A DNA stretch of 64,000 nucleotides from Comamonadaceae bacterium OTU4NAUVB1 (GCA_024372625.1 CP099605.1:1178001-1242000), one strand, 5' to 3'. Positions 40,698-49,108 are shown, counted from the first letter of the stretch. Made by a program: numbers and translations. Notes: generated by a model from the letters alone, not told the origin.

Positions 40698-42617
40698 TCA
40701 ACGCCCGCGCAGGAACCACCCGTCGAGTTCGCGCACCGACACCTGCCGCCAGGTCGGCCGGCCGTGGTTGCACTGGTCCGAACGCTCGGTCGTCTCCATC
40801 TGGCGCAGCAGGGCGTTCATCTCGTCGAGGGTCAGGCGGCGGTTGGCGCGCACGGCGCCGTGGCAGGCCATGGTCGAGAGCAGTTCGTTGCGCGCGCGCT
40901 GCACGACGGTGGCGGCATCGTGCTGCGCCAGCTCGGCCAGCACGCTGCGCGCCAGTTCGACGGCATCGCCGTCGGCGAGGGTGCCCGGGACGGCGCGCAC
41001 GGCCAGGGTACGCGGCGAGAACGGCACGATCTCCAGGCCGAGCGTGGCCAGCACGGCCGCGCAGGCCTCGGCCGTGGCCACCTCCTGTGGCGTGGCGGCG
41101 AAGGTGGCCGGGATCAGCAGCGGCTGGCTGACGATGGCCGCGCCGTCGAACTGCGTCTTCAGGCGCTCGTAGACGATGCGCTCGTGCGCGGCGTGCATGT
41201 CGACGATGACCAGGCCCTGGCGGTTCTCGGCCAGGATGTAGATCCCCTGGAGCTGCGCCAGGGCACGACCGAGCGGCCAGACGTCGTCGGTCGCGCCGGT
41301 GTCGGCGGCGCCGGGAACGGCCGCGTCCGCGTCCGTCGGGGCCCACGGCACGCCCGCCGGCCCGGCACCGGTGGCCGCCGGCGGCATCGACGGCGCCGCG
41401 CCGGAGAAGGACGTCGCGGGCCACATCGCGGCCTGGTCGCCCGTGCCGCGTTCGGCGGCGAAGTGCATGCGCGGCTGGGTCCAGGCCGGCGGCATGGCGA
41501 CGCCGCCGCCGGCCGGCCGTGCGGACGGGGTCGGCGCCGCGACGGTCGCGGCGTCGCCCGCGCGCGGGGCGGCGAGTGCGTTCTCCACGGCGTGCCGTAC
41601 GGCCTGGTGCACCTCGCGGCCGTCCCGGAAGCGCACCTCGATCTTGGTCGGATGGACGTTGACGTCGACACGCGCGGGGTCGATGCGCAGGTAGAGCGCG
41701 AACACCGGCTGGCGCTGGCCGTGCAGCACGTCCTCGTAGGCGCTGCGCACCGCGTGCGCCAGCACCCGGTCGCGCACGAAGCGGCCGTTGACGTAGAAGA
41801 ACTGCTGGTCGCCGCGCGAGCGCGCCGCGTCCGGGATGCCGGCGCGCCCCTCGACGCTCAGGCTGCCCACCGCGTGGGCGACGGCCACGCTGCGGGCCAC
41901 GAAGTCGTCGCCCAGCGCATCGGCCAGGCGCGGTTCGCGCGCCGGATGGGCGCGCCACTGCTCGACCAGGCGCCCGTCGTGCCAGACCGAGAAGCCGACG
42001 TCCGGCCGCGCCAGCGCGTGGCGGCGCACCGCCTCGACGCAGTGCGCGAGTTCGGTGGCGTCGGTCTTCAGGAACTTGCGCCGCGCGGGCGTCGCGTAGA
42101 ACAGCTCGCGCACCTCGACCGTGCTGCCCTCGGCGCGCGCCACCTGGCGCAGCTCGCCGGTGCGGCCGTCGAGCGCGTGGGCGGCGGCGGCGCCGCGCTC
42201 GCGCGAGTGCAGGGTCAGGTCGGCGATGGCGTTGATCGCGGCCAGCGCTTCGCCCCGGAAGCCCATCGTGGCCACCGTCTCCAGGTCGCCCAGGCTGGCG
42301 ATCTTGCTGGTGGCGTGGCGGCGCAGCGCGATGCTCAGGTCGCCGCGCGCGATGCCTTCGCCATCGTCCTCCACCGAGATCAGCCGCACGCCGCCGGCCG
42401 ACAACCGCACCGTGACCTGCGTGGCGCCGGCGTCGAGCGCGTTGTCCAGCAACTCGCGCACCACCGACGCGGGCCGCTCGACGACCTCGCCCGCCGCGAT
42501 CTGGCTGATCAGCTCGTCGGGCAGTTCGCGGATGGGGCGGCGCGGCGCGACCCGCGCCGTGGCGGGATCGGAAAAGGGCGGCAGGGCGGGGTCCGGGCGG
42601 TCGGAAGGAAGGGGCAC
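40698..42617 (-). CDS. mutL: DNA mismatch repair protein MutL with endonuclease-type C-terminus
   Basis: A 639-residue protein. The N-terminal GHKL ATPase shows VVRELLDNALDAGAT, EDDGEGI and GFRGEALAAI. The C-terminal dimerisation domain carries DMHAAHERIVYE, which fits the metal-binding DQHA-x2-E-x4-E endonuclease pattern apart from Gln to Met, and ends with CNHGRPTW. So this MutL probably nicks DNA itself, as in bacteria lacking MutH. The start is GTG 42617 (in-frame, just before the conserved domain). TAGAAT six bases upstream suggests a leaderless transcript. Confidence 0.95.
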   Translation of the reverse strand: MPLPSDRPDPALPPFSDPATARVAPRRPIRELPDELISQIAAGEVVERPASVVRELLDNALDAGATQVTVRLSAGGVRLISVEDDGEGIARGDLSIALRRHATSKIASLGDLETVATMGFRGEALAAINAIADLTLHSRERGAAAAHALDGRTGELRQVARAEGSTVEVRELFYATPARRKFLKTDATELAHCVEAVRRHALARPDVGFSVWHDGRLVEQWRAHPAREPRLADALGDDFVARSVAVAHAVGSLSVEGRAGIPDAARSRGDQQFFYVNGRFVRDRVLAHAVRSAYEDVLHGQRQPVFALYLRIDPARVDVNVHPTKIEVRFRDGREVHQAVRHAVENALAAPRAGDAATVAAPTPSARPAGGGVAMPPAWTQPRMHFAAERGTGDQAAMWPATSFSGAAPSMPPAATGAGPAGVPWAPTDADAAVPGAADTGATDDVWPLGRALAQLQGIYILAENRQGLVIVDMHAAHERIVYERLKTQFDGAAIVSQPLLIPATFAATPQEVATAEACAAVLATLGLEIVPFSPRTLAVRAVPGTLADGDAVELARSVLAELAQHDAATVVQRARNELLSTMACHGAVRANRRLTLDEMNALLRQMETTERSDQCNHGRPTWRQVSVRELDGWFLRGR

Positions 42618-42623
42618 CGGATC

Positions 42624-42629
42624 ATTCTA
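42624..42629 (-). promoter_or_regulatory. -10-like TAGAAT 6 bases before the mutL start
   Basis: Minus-strand TAGAAT (42629 to 42624) is followed by GATCCG and the GTG at 42617. No Shine-Dalgarno or clear -35 is present. It is identical in sequence and spacing to the one before the ABC exporter at 20847. The divergent dedA gene has a similar element in the same 70-base gap. Confidence 0.5.
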
Positions 42630-42674
42630 GGTTTTGGGTTCCGGCCGGGCGCCGGCGGGGGAAACCGGGCTGCG

Positions 42675-42680
42675 CATAAT
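42675..42680 (+). promoter_or_regulatory. -10-like CATAAT 7 bases before the dedA start
   Basis: CATAAT (42675-42680) is followed by CCGCCCC and the ATG at 42688. The gene lacks a Shine-Dalgarno. The layout closely matches GATAAT-CCGGCCC-ATG before the DUF1178 gene. It supports leaderless transcription of the DedA gene. Confidence 0.45.
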
Positions 42681-42687
42681 CCGCCCC

Positions 42688-43356
42688 ATGGAAATCGTGC
42701 ACTTTCTCATCGACTTCATCCTCCACATCGACAAGCACCTCGAGGCCTTCGTCATCGCCTACGGGCCGTGGGTGTACGCGCTGCTCTTCGCGATCGTGTT
42801 TGTCGAGACCGGTGTGGTGGTGATGCCGTTCCTGCCCGGGGATTCGCTGCTGTTCATCGTCGGGGCGCTGTGCGGCATCGGGCTGATGAGCTTTCCGATC
42901 GCCTGCGCGGTGCTGATCGTGGCGGCCATCCTGGGCGACCAGTGCAACTTCACCATCGGACGCCACCTGGGGCCGAAGGTCTTCCAGTGGGAGGACTCGC
43001 GCTTCTTCAACAAGAAGGCGTTCAACCAGGCCCATGCGTTCTACGAGCGCTATGGCGGCATCACGATCATCCTGGCGCGCTTCATGCCGTTCATCCGCAC
43101 CTTCGCCCCCTTCGTGGCGGGCGTGGCCGCCATGGACCGCGGCAAGTTCACGCTCTTCAACGTGGCCGGCGCGCTGCTGTGGGTGCTGGGCATCGGCACG
43201 GCCGGCTATTTCTTCGGCAACCTGCCGTTCGTGCGCCAGCACCTGGAGAAGATCATCTGGGGCCTGATCCTGGTGCCGGGCCTGATCGCCATCTTCGGTG
43301 CCTGGCGCGCCGGGCGCGCCGAGCGCCTGCGCGAGGCGACGGAACTGCCCCGCTGA
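42688..43356 (+). CDS. DedA family membrane protein
   Basis: A 222-residue DedA/VTT-domain protein. Conserved segments are VFVETGVVVMPFLPGDSLLF (about residue 35), GDQCNFTIGRHLG and the FEARYGG-type stretch FYERYGGITIILARFMPFIRTFAPFVAG, with the two arginines essential in E. coli YqjA. DedA proteins are membrane undecaprenyl-phosphate or phospholipid flippases that also affect envelope stress and polymyxin tolerance. It is divergent from mutL. Confidence 0.93.
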   Translation: MEIVHFLIDFILHIDKHLEAFVIAYGPWVYALLFAIVFVETGVVVMPFLPGDSLLFIVGALCGIGLMSFPIACAVLIVAAILGDQCNFTIGRHLGPKVFQWEDSRFFNKKAFNQAHAFYERYGGITIILARFMPFIRTFAPFVAGVAAMDRGKFTLFNVAGALLWVLGIGTAGYFFGNLPFVRQHLEKIIWGLILVPGLIAIFGAWRAGRAERLREATELPR

Positions 43357-43381
43357 CGCCACGCATGGCCGAGTCGATCCC

Positions 43382-43831
43382 GTGACGGTCCCGCTCGCTC
43401 CGATCCTCCCGCACCGGCCCCGGCGACCCGCCGGAAACCCGTTCCTGATCGCACTGGGCCTGGCCTGCGTGCTGGCGGCGGGGTGCGCGACGCCCGACGC
43501 CCCCTGGCCCGCGAAGGTGGTCGACCCCGACGGCCTGCAGGTCGTCGGGCGGCTCGGCGTGACGCGGCCGATGCGCAACCTGAGCGACCCGGTCGCCGGC
43601 GGCACCACCGTCCTGCGCCTGCACATCGACGCCCGGGGCCGGGTCCGCCGCGTCGTGGTCGTCGAGGGCAGCGGCGATGCCGGCGTGGACGCGGCGGCCG
43701 TTCGCGGCCTGTCCGGCGCGACCTTCGCGCCGTACCTCGAGGACGGTGTGCCGGTCGCGGTGACGACCCGGATGCCGGTCCGTTTCCGCGCTTCGTCTCG
43801 GTGCCGGGGACTGCGTCCGCTGGACTGCTGA
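43382..43831 (+). CDS. TonB C-terminal-domain lipoprotein
   Basis: A 149-residue protein from GTG 43382. A signal sequence with the lipobox LAAGCAT (Cys near residue 35) is followed by one TonB-C-like domain: TVLRLHIDARGRVRRVVVVEGSGDAGVDAAAVRGLSGATFAPY. A true TonB has a membrane anchor and a long proline linker; here the linker is absent and the anchor is lipid, so it is a stand-alone TonB-like domain of unknown role. No ATG is available in frame; GTG is the only suitable start. Annotated relatives are called energy transducer TonB. Confidence 0.75.
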   Translation: MTVPLAPILPHRPRRPAGNPFLIALGLACVLAAGCATPDAPWPAKVVDPDGLQVVGRLGVTRPMRNLSDPVAGGTTVLRLHIDARGRVRRVVVVEGSGDAGVDAAAVRGLSGATFAPYLEDGVPVAVTTRMPVRFRASSRCRGLRPLDC

Positions 43832-43885
43832 ACGGGCGTGGCGGGCCAGCGCCGGCGGCCGTGATCCCGCCGGCTCCGCGCCAAG

Positions 43886-43918
43886 CAAAAGAGGCGTGCC
43901 TTTCGGGGCACGCCTCTT
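43886..43918 (-). terminator. Rho-independent terminator of the glycine-zipper lipoprotein gene
   Basis: A perfect 12-bp stem (43889-43900 with 43907-43918) and a six-base loop are followed, on the minus strand, by TTTT. It begins 53 bases after the stop of the minus-strand gene. In the opposite direction there is no T-run, so termination of the converging TonB-C gene here would be weaker. Confidence 0.85.
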
Positions 43919-43970
43919 CGGGGTCGATCGGGCCGTGGCGCGCTCACGCGGCCCCGGGCCCTCCGGCGGA

Positions 43971-44228
43971 TCAGTAGCGCGAACCGTCGCTGCGATAGCG
44001 CTGGTTGTTGCGCTGGTCGGAATTCTTGCCGACCTCGTTGCCGATCAGGCCGCCGAGCGCCGCGCCGCCGACGGTCGCCGCCGTGTTGCCGCCCAGCACG
44101 TTGCCCAGCACGGCACCACCCACCGCACCGCCCGCGGCGCCCATCTGCTGGTTGGGGCCGGTGCCACAGCCCGCGAGGACCATGACCGACGAAGCGGCAG
44201 CGGCTGCGATCCAGAGACGTGTCTTCAT
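43971..44228 (-). CDS. Glycine-zipper lipoprotein (OsmB/SlyB-like)
   Basis: An 85-residue protein with signal MKTRLWIAAAAASSVMVLAGC, whose Cys is lipidated (lipobox LAGC, residue ~20). The remainder is a glycine zipper (GAAGGAVGGAVLGNVLGG and GGAALGGLIGNEVG), typical of small outer-membrane lipoproteins. ATG 44228 with AAAGGTG upstream is preferred to the in-frame GTG nine bases earlier. It probably stabilises the envelope under stress, inferred from OsmB/SlyB-like proteins. It has its own terminator. Confidence 0.85.
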   Translation of the reverse strand: MKTRLWIAAAAASSVMVLAGCGTGPNQQMGAAGGAVGGAVLGNVLGGNTAATVGGAALGGLIGNEVGKNSDQRNNQRYRSDGSRY

Positions 44229-44350
44229 GGGATTCACCTTTTGAAAGAAGTTGTGACACCCATTGTGGCCACCGCCGGAGGGCCGACTGTAGGAAGCCGC
44301 CCCAGTCAGGTGCGCGAGTGCACCGGTCCCGCGCGCGGTGAGCGCTCGCC

Positions 44351-45910
44351 TCAGAGCTGACGGCTGCGCGCGAGCGGCGGGTTCTGCGCGAAATAGCGCT
44401 GGATGCCGCGCATGAGGGCGTCGGCCAGGTCGTCCTGGTAGGTCGGCGAGCGCAGCTTCGCCTCTTCCTCGGGGTTGCTGATGAAGGCGGTCTCCACCAG
44501 CACGCTGGGGATGTCGGGCGCCTTCAGCACCGCGAAGCCGGCCTGCTCGACGCCGGCCTTGTGCAACCGCGCACCGATGCGCTGGATCTCGCCGAGCATG
44601 GCCGAGCCCAGCCGCAGGCTGTCGTTGATCTGCGCCGTGGTGCTCATGTCGAGCATGGCGCGCTGCACCTGCGCCTCGTGGCTGCCCACGTTCACGCCGC
44701 CGACGTTGTCGGCCTGGTTCTCCTTGTTGGCCAGCCAGCGCGCGGCCGAACTCGACGCGCCCGACTGGCTCAGCGCGAACACGCTCGCGCCGCGCGCCTC
44801 GGGGTTGCTGAAGGCGTCGGCGTGGATGCTCACGAACAGGTCGGCCTGCACGCGCCGCGCCTTCTGCACGCGCATGCCCAGCGGCACGAAGAAGTCGGCG
44901 TCGCGCGTGAGGAAGGCGCGCATCGGACTGCCGCCGACGTTGGCCGCGTTGATGCGGTCGCGCAGGCGGTGCGCGACCTGCAGCACGATGTCCTTCTCGC
45001 GCGTGCCGTTGGGGCCGGTGGCGCCGGGGTCCTCGCCGCCGTGGCCGGGGTCGAGGGCGACGATGATGATGCGGTCGGTCCGGTTGGGCGTGGCGGTGCT
45101 GCGCCGGGTGGCGGCCACGCTGGGGGGCGGCGGCGCCGAGGCCATCGGCGGCGGCAGTTGCGAGGGCAGCGCGGCGGCCGGTGGCGGGGGCCGCACGGCC
45201 GGTGCCGCCGCCATGGCGGGCGGGCGGGCCGGCAGCGGGATCGGGATCGGCGGCGTGGCCGGCACGACCGGCCAGTTGCCGGTGCCCGACGCGGATGGCA
45301 CGCCGTCCTGGGCGCGGTCGGCCTGCTGCGCCATCAGCTCGCCCAGGGGGTCGGCGGCGATGGGGCCCGACGCCGTGGCCGGACCGGGCGGGGCCGGCGG
45401 CGCGGGCGCCATCGACACCGAGGGTGCCGAGCGCAGGCGGTCGGCGATGAGCGCCTCCATCGGGTCGACGCGCTGTGCCGGGTAGAGGTCGAGCACCAGC
45501 CGGTGGCGGTAGGCGGCCACCGGCGCGAGCGAGAACACCTGCGGCTGCACCGCCTGCTTCAGGTCGAACACGATGCGCACCACGCCCGGGGCGTATTGGC
45601 CCACGCGCAGGCCGTCGATGTAGGGATCGCCGGGCTTGATCTGGCGCACCAGGTCGCGCAGCGCCGGGTCGAGGTCGATGCCCTGGATGTCGATGGCCAG
45701 GCGCGGCGGGCTGCCCACCACCTGCTGCTGGGTCTGCAGGGGGCTGTCGGATTCGATGGTGACGCGGGTGTAGTCGGTCGCCGGCCAGACGCGCACGGCC
45801 ACGATGCTCGCGCCGCGCGCGATCTCCTGGGCGCCCAGCAGGAGCACGAGGCTGCCCGCCTTGAGCAGGGCACGGCGGGAGTCACGGGGTGGTTTCGGAG
45901 CCTGGGTCAT
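44351..45910 (-). CDS. amiC: N-acetylmuramoyl-L-alanine amidase AmiC type
   Basis: A 519-residue periplasmic amidase that cleaves the stem peptide from muramic acid during daughter-cell separation. The N-terminus SRRALLKAGSLVLLL is a twin-arginine signal, as in E. coli AmiC. An AMIN domain follows (about residues 35-140), then a long Pro/Ala linker and an Amidase_3 domain with the zinc motifs VALDPGHGGEDPGA, HADAF and VETAFISNPEEE. It is 34 bases after tsaE on the same strand, an arrangement common in beta-proteobacteria. Confidence 0.94.
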   Translation of the reverse strand: MTQAPKPPRDSRRALLKAGSLVLLLGAQEIARGASIVAVRVWPATDYTRVTIESDSPLQTQQQVVGSPPRLAIDIQGIDLDPALRDLVRQIKPGDPYIDGLRVGQYAPGVVRIVFDLKQAVQPQVFSLAPVAAYRHRLVLDLYPAQRVDPMEALIADRLRSAPSVSMAPAPPAPPGPATASGPIAADPLGELMAQQADRAQDGVPSASGTGNWPVVPATPPIPIPLPARPPAMAAAPAVRPPPPAAALPSQLPPPMASAPPPPSVAATRRSTATPNRTDRIIIVALDPGHGGEDPGATGPNGTREKDIVLQVAHRLRDRINAANVGGSPMRAFLTRDADFFVPLGMRVQKARRVQADLFVSIHADAFSNPEARGASVFALSQSGASSSAARWLANKENQADNVGGVNVGSHEAQVQRAMLDMSTTAQINDSLRLGSAMLGEIQRIGARLHKAGVEQAGFAVLKAPDIPSVLVETAFISNPEEEAKLRSPTYQDDLADALMRGIQRYFAQNPPLARSRQL

Positions 45911-45944
45911 GAAGGGGTCGTGGGGGAGAAGGGCGTCGCGGTGC

Positions 45945-46499
45945 TCAGGACGCCATGTCGGTGTTATCGGCCACGGCGGCCAGCAGCTTGAGGCCGCGCG
46001 CGGTGCCGGCCTCCAGCGTCACGCGCCGGGTGGCGTCGGCCCGGGCGTCGATGTGCACGGCGAGGTCGGCCACCGGCAAGCGGCCGGCGGCGTTGTCGGG
46101 CCACTCCGCGAGCTTGAGGCCGCCGGCGGCGAAGATGTCCCGGAACCCCGCGTCGTCCCATTCGCGCGGATCGCCGAAGCGGTAGAAATCGAAATGGTGG
46201 ATGACCAGGCCGTCGGGCGCCTCGTGCGGCTCGACCACCGCGTAGGTCGGGCTCTTGATGCGCCCGGCGATGCCCAGGGCGCGCAGCAGATGCCGCACGA
46301 AGGTGGTCTTGCCCGCGCCCAGGTCGCCGTGCAGCGCGACGAAGGCGTCGCGCAGCGCGGGCTGCGCGGCCAGCGCGCGCGCGAAGGCCTCGGTGTCGGC
46401 TTCGTCGCGCCACGCCAGGGTGGCGGCGCGGGGCTTCGGGTCGGTGGGTGGCGGGGTCAAGGGGGCGGTTTCTACAATCGGCAGGTGATCGGCAGCCAT
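45945..46499 (-). CDS. tsaE: tRNA threonylcarbamoyladenosine biosynthesis ATPase TsaE
   Basis: A 184-residue P-loop ATPase required with TsaB and TsaD to form t6A37 on tRNAs reading ANN codons. The Walker A is HGDLGAGKTTFVRHLL, followed by RIKSPTYAVVEPHE, HHFDFYRFGDPREWDD and the Walker B-like KLAEWPD. The start ATG 46499 yields a ~35-residue poorly conserved N-terminus. It overlaps the divergent queG start by 15 bases, so their promoters must lie inside each other's coding regions or be extremely short. Confidence 0.94.
   Translation of the reverse strand: MAADHLPIVETAPLTPPPTDPKPRAATLAWRDEADTEAFARALAAQPALRDAFVALHGDLGAGKTTFVRHLLRALGIAGRIKSPTYAVVEPHEAPDGLVIHHFDFYRFGDPREWDDAGFRDIFAAGGLKLAEWPDNAAGRLPVADLAVHIDARADATRRVTLEAGTARGLKLLAAVADNTDMAS
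46473..46478 (+). promoter_or_regulatory. -10-like TACAAT 6 bases before the queG start
   Basis: TACAAT (46473-46478) is followed by CGGCAG and the GTG at 46485. It lies within the first codons of tsaE on the other strand. No -35 consensus and no convincing Shine-Dalgarno precede the start. It is the simplest explanation of how queG can be expressed despite the 15-base overlap with tsaE. Confidence 0.45.
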
Positions 46500-47600
46500 C
46501 AACTCGTCATTCGGATTCGGGCCTTGGCCCGGGAACTGGGATTCTCCCAAATCGGCATCGCCGGCATCGACCTGTCGAGCGCGGAGCCGGGTCTGATGCA
46601 GTGGCTGGCCCAAGGGTTCCATGGCGAGATGCATTACATGGCCGCGCACGGCACCCGGCGCGCCCGGCCGGCCGAACTGGTTCCGGGCACCGCCTCGGTC
46701 ATCACCGCCCGCATGGACTACCTGCCGCGCGCCACGCCGCCCGACTGGCAGGCGATCGAGTTCGACCGGCTCGCGCGGCCGGCCGAGGGCATCGTCTCGC
46801 TCTACGCCCGGGGCCGCGACTACCACAAGGTGCTGCGCTCCCGGCTGGCCACGCTGGCCGGGCGGATCGCGCAGGAGGTCGGCGAATTCGGCCACCGCGC
46901 CTTCACCGACTCGGCCCCGGTGCTGGAGGCCGAGCTGGCCGCGCGCAGCGGCCAGGGCTGGCGCGGCAAGCACACGCTGGTGCTCGACCGGGAGGCCGGC
47001 TCGATGTTCTTCCTCGGCGAGATCTACGTGGACATGGCGCTGCCGCCGAGCGAGCCGGTCACGCCGCACTGCGGTCGCTGCACGGCCTGCATCGACGTCT
47101 GTCCGACCGGCGCCATCGTCGCGCCGCAGCGCCTGGACGCCCGGCGCTGCATCTCCTACCTGACCATCGAGCATCCGGGCGCGATCCCCGCCGAACTTCG
47201 CCCTCTGATGGGCAACCGCATCTACGGCTGCGACGACTGCCAGCTCGCCTGCCCCTGGAACAAGTTCGCGCAAAGAAGCACGTTGCCGGATTTCGACGCC
47301 CGCGACGGGCTCGCGGGCAGCGCGCTGGCGCACCTCTTCGCCTGGACCGAGGACGAGTTCCTGCGCCGCACCGAGGGCAGCCCGATCCGGCGGATCGGCC
47401 ACGAGCGCTGGCTGCGCAACCTCGCCGTGGCGCTGGGGAACGCGCTGCGCGCGGGCGAGCCGGACGCGCGCCGGGCCCTGGCCACGCGGCGGGAGCACCC
47501 GAGCGCGCTGGTGCGCGAGCACGTCGCCTGGGCGCTGGCGGCGACGCCGGGCCTGCCGGTCGCCGCGCCCACCGCGCCCACCGCGCCCGGGCCCGACTGA
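46485..47600 (+). CDS. queG: Epoxyqueuosine reductase
   Basis: A 371-residue cobalamin-dependent iron-sulfur enzyme for the last step of queuosine synthesis on tRNA. The two [4Fe-4S] motifs are visible: CGRCTACIDVCPTGAI (about residue 198) and CDDCQLACPWNKFA (about residue 250), plus GNRIYG and the N-terminal ARELGFSQIGIAGIDL. The C-terminal ~40 residues are non-conserved. GTG 46485 is the only start giving the whole N-terminal domain. Three tRNA modification genes (miaA, tsaE, queG) lie within 9 kb. Confidence 0.94.
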   Translation: MIGSHQLVIRIRALARELGFSQIGIAGIDLSSAEPGLMQWLAQGFHGEMHYMAAHGTRRARPAELVPGTASVITARMDYLPRATPPDWQAIEFDRLARPAEGIVSLYARGRDYHKVLRSRLATLAGRIAQEVGEFGHRAFTDSAPVLEAELAARSGQGWRGKHTLVLDREAGSMFFLGEIYVDMALPPSEPVTPHCGRCTACIDVCPTGAIVAPQRLDARRCISYLTIEHPGAIPAELRPLMGNRIYGCDDCQLACPWNKFAQRSTLPDFDARDGLAGSALAHLFAWTEDEFLRRTEGSPIRRIGHERWLRNLAVALGNALRAGEPDARRALATRREHPSALVREHVAWALAATPGLPVAAPTAPTAPGPD

Positions 47601-47636
47601 GCTCGCCGCCGTGGCGCCATGGCCGCCGCGCCGGGC

Positions 47637-48476
47637 TCACTCGTCGTGCGTGTCGTGCGTCGCGGCGCTGCCCCGGCGCCAGTAGCCCGAGGCGCGCACC
47701 CATTTCGGATTCAGTCCGCGTTCGCCCACGAGGTGCGCGCGCAGGGCCTTGGCCGCCGCCGATTCGCAGCCGATCCACGCGTGCAGGTCGCCCGCGGGCA
47801 AGGTCGCGGCGCGCAGGGCGTCGAGCAGCGGCACGGCGCCGGGCGTGGCGCCCTCGCGGTGGACCCAGGCGAGGGTGACGTCGGCCGCGCTCGGCAGCGC
47901 GACGTGGTCGGCCGGGCCGTCGACCTCGGCCAGCACCAGCGCGCGGGCACCGGCGGGCAGTTCGGCCAGGCGGCGCGAGATGGCGGGCAGGGCGGTGTCG
48001 TCGCCGATCAGCAGGTGGCCGTCGAAGGCGGTCGGCACCAGGAACGAGCCGCGCGGTCCGCCCACGCCCAGGCGCTGGCCGGGCGCGGCCTGGCGGGCCC
48101 AGCGCGTGGCCGGACCGGCGACGTGCAGTGCGAAATCGATCGCCAGCGTGCCGGCCTCGGCGTCGAAGCGGCGTGGCGTGTAGTCGCGCATGGTCGGCTT
48201 GCGGCCCTCGGGCCAGACGGGGCCGTCGGGGCCGGCGGTGGGCAGCGTCAGCGCGCCGGTGGCCTCGTCCGGGAAGAACAGCTTGGCGTGGTCGTCGAAG
48301 CCGGGGCTGTGGAAGCCTTCGAGGTCGGCGCCGCCGAGCGTCACGCGCACCAGGTGCGGCGTGACGTGCTCGACCGCCAGGACGTCGAGCGCGCGGAAGC
48401 GCAGGGCGTGGCGCACCCGCTGCGGGGCGCGGTCGGTCACGGCGGAGGGGGAGGGAGCGGTGGACATCGGGTTCAT
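47637..48476 (-). CDS. Siderophore-interacting protein / ferric-chelate reductase (YqjH/ViuB-like)
   Basis: A 279-residue FAD protein of the SIP family. The FAD-binding segment [23 protein letters not shown] (about residues 95-117) and the NAD(P)H-binding half, with [20 protein letters not shown], are present. The SIP C-terminal signature [12 protein letters not shown] ends the protein. It reduces ferric siderophores in the cytoplasm using NADPH. It starts two bases after the stop of a PadR gene related to E. coli YqjI, which represses yqjH, so this is very likely a regulated ferric reductase pair. Confidence 0.9.
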   Translation of the reverse strand: MNPMSTAPSPSAVTDRAPQRVRHALRFRALDVLAVEHVTPHLVRVTLGGADLEGFHSPGFDDHAKLFFPDEATGALTLPTAGPDGPVWPEGRKPTMRDYTPRRFDAEAGTLAIDFALHVAGPATRWARQAAPGQRLGVGGPRGSFLVPTAFDGHLLIGDDTALPAISRRLAELPAGARALVLAEVDGPADHVALPSAADVTLAWVHREGATPGAVPLLDALRAATLPAGDLHAWIGCESAAAKALRAHLVGERGLNPKWVRASGYWRRGSAATHDTHDE

Positions 48477-48478
48477 GG

Positions 48479-49108
48479 TCAGAGGCTTTCGATCTGCTGG
48501 GCCGCGTGGTCGAGCACGGCGGCGAAGGCGCGGGCCTGGGCCGGCGTCAGGGGGTCGCCCGACAGGCGCATGCGCATCGCGAGCTTGAGGTTCTCGATGG
48601 CGCGCGTGACCGGGGGCGGACGGCCGCCACGGGGGCCCGCGCCGTCGACGCCGCCCTGCATGCGGGCCATCAGCTCGTCGGTGGTGGCGCGGTGGGCGGC
48701 CAGGAATTCGCGCCCGGCATCGGTCGCGCTGTAGCGCTTGCGGCTGCTGCCGTCGGCGGTGTCCACGGCCAGGTGACCCAGTTCCTCCAGCAGGGTGAGG
48801 GTCGGGTAGACGATGCCGGGGCTCGGCGCGTAGGCGCCGCCCAGGCGGTCCTCGATCGCCTTGATGAGTTCGTAGCCGTGCGCGGGCTTGTCCGCGATGA
48901 GCTGCAGCAGCACGAAGCGCAGGCCGCCGTGGCCGAAGACGCGGCCGCCCCCGCCGCGTCGGCCCCCGCCGCCCCCGCCACCACCGCGCGACGGTCGCTC
49001 GTCGGCCGCACGGGGTGGGCCGGGGTCGGCGCCGGGCTGCTCGGCGGTGCCGCCGCCCGGGTCGGCGTGGCGGCTGTGGAGGCGCGGGGCAGGGTGGATG
49101 TGTCGCAT
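48479..49108 (-). CDS. PadR family regulator, YqjI-like, with His- and Gly-rich N-terminus
   Basis: A 209-residue regulator. After a variable N-terminus with four histidines in the first 13 residues and a poly-glycine/arginine stretch, the winged-helix domain reads FGHGGLRFVLLQLIADKPAHGYELIKAIEDRLGGAYAPSPGIVYPTLTLLEE, close to E. coli YqjI. YqjI is a metal-responsive repressor with a His-rich N-terminus. The shorter His set here, without cysteine, may mean different metal affinity. ATG 49108 was chosen as the start of the His segment; the frame remains open further upstream. Confidence 0.88.
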   Translation of the reverse strand: MRHIHPAPRLHSRHADPGGGTAEQPGADPGPPRAADERPSRGGGGGGGGRRGGGGRVFGHGGLRFVLLQLIADKPAHGYELIKAIEDRLGGAYAPSPGIVYPTLTLLEELGHLAVDTADGSSRKRYSATDAGREFLAAHRATTDELMARMQGGVDGAGPRGGRPPPVTRAIENLKLAMRMRLSGDPLTPAQARAFAAVLDHAAQQIESL

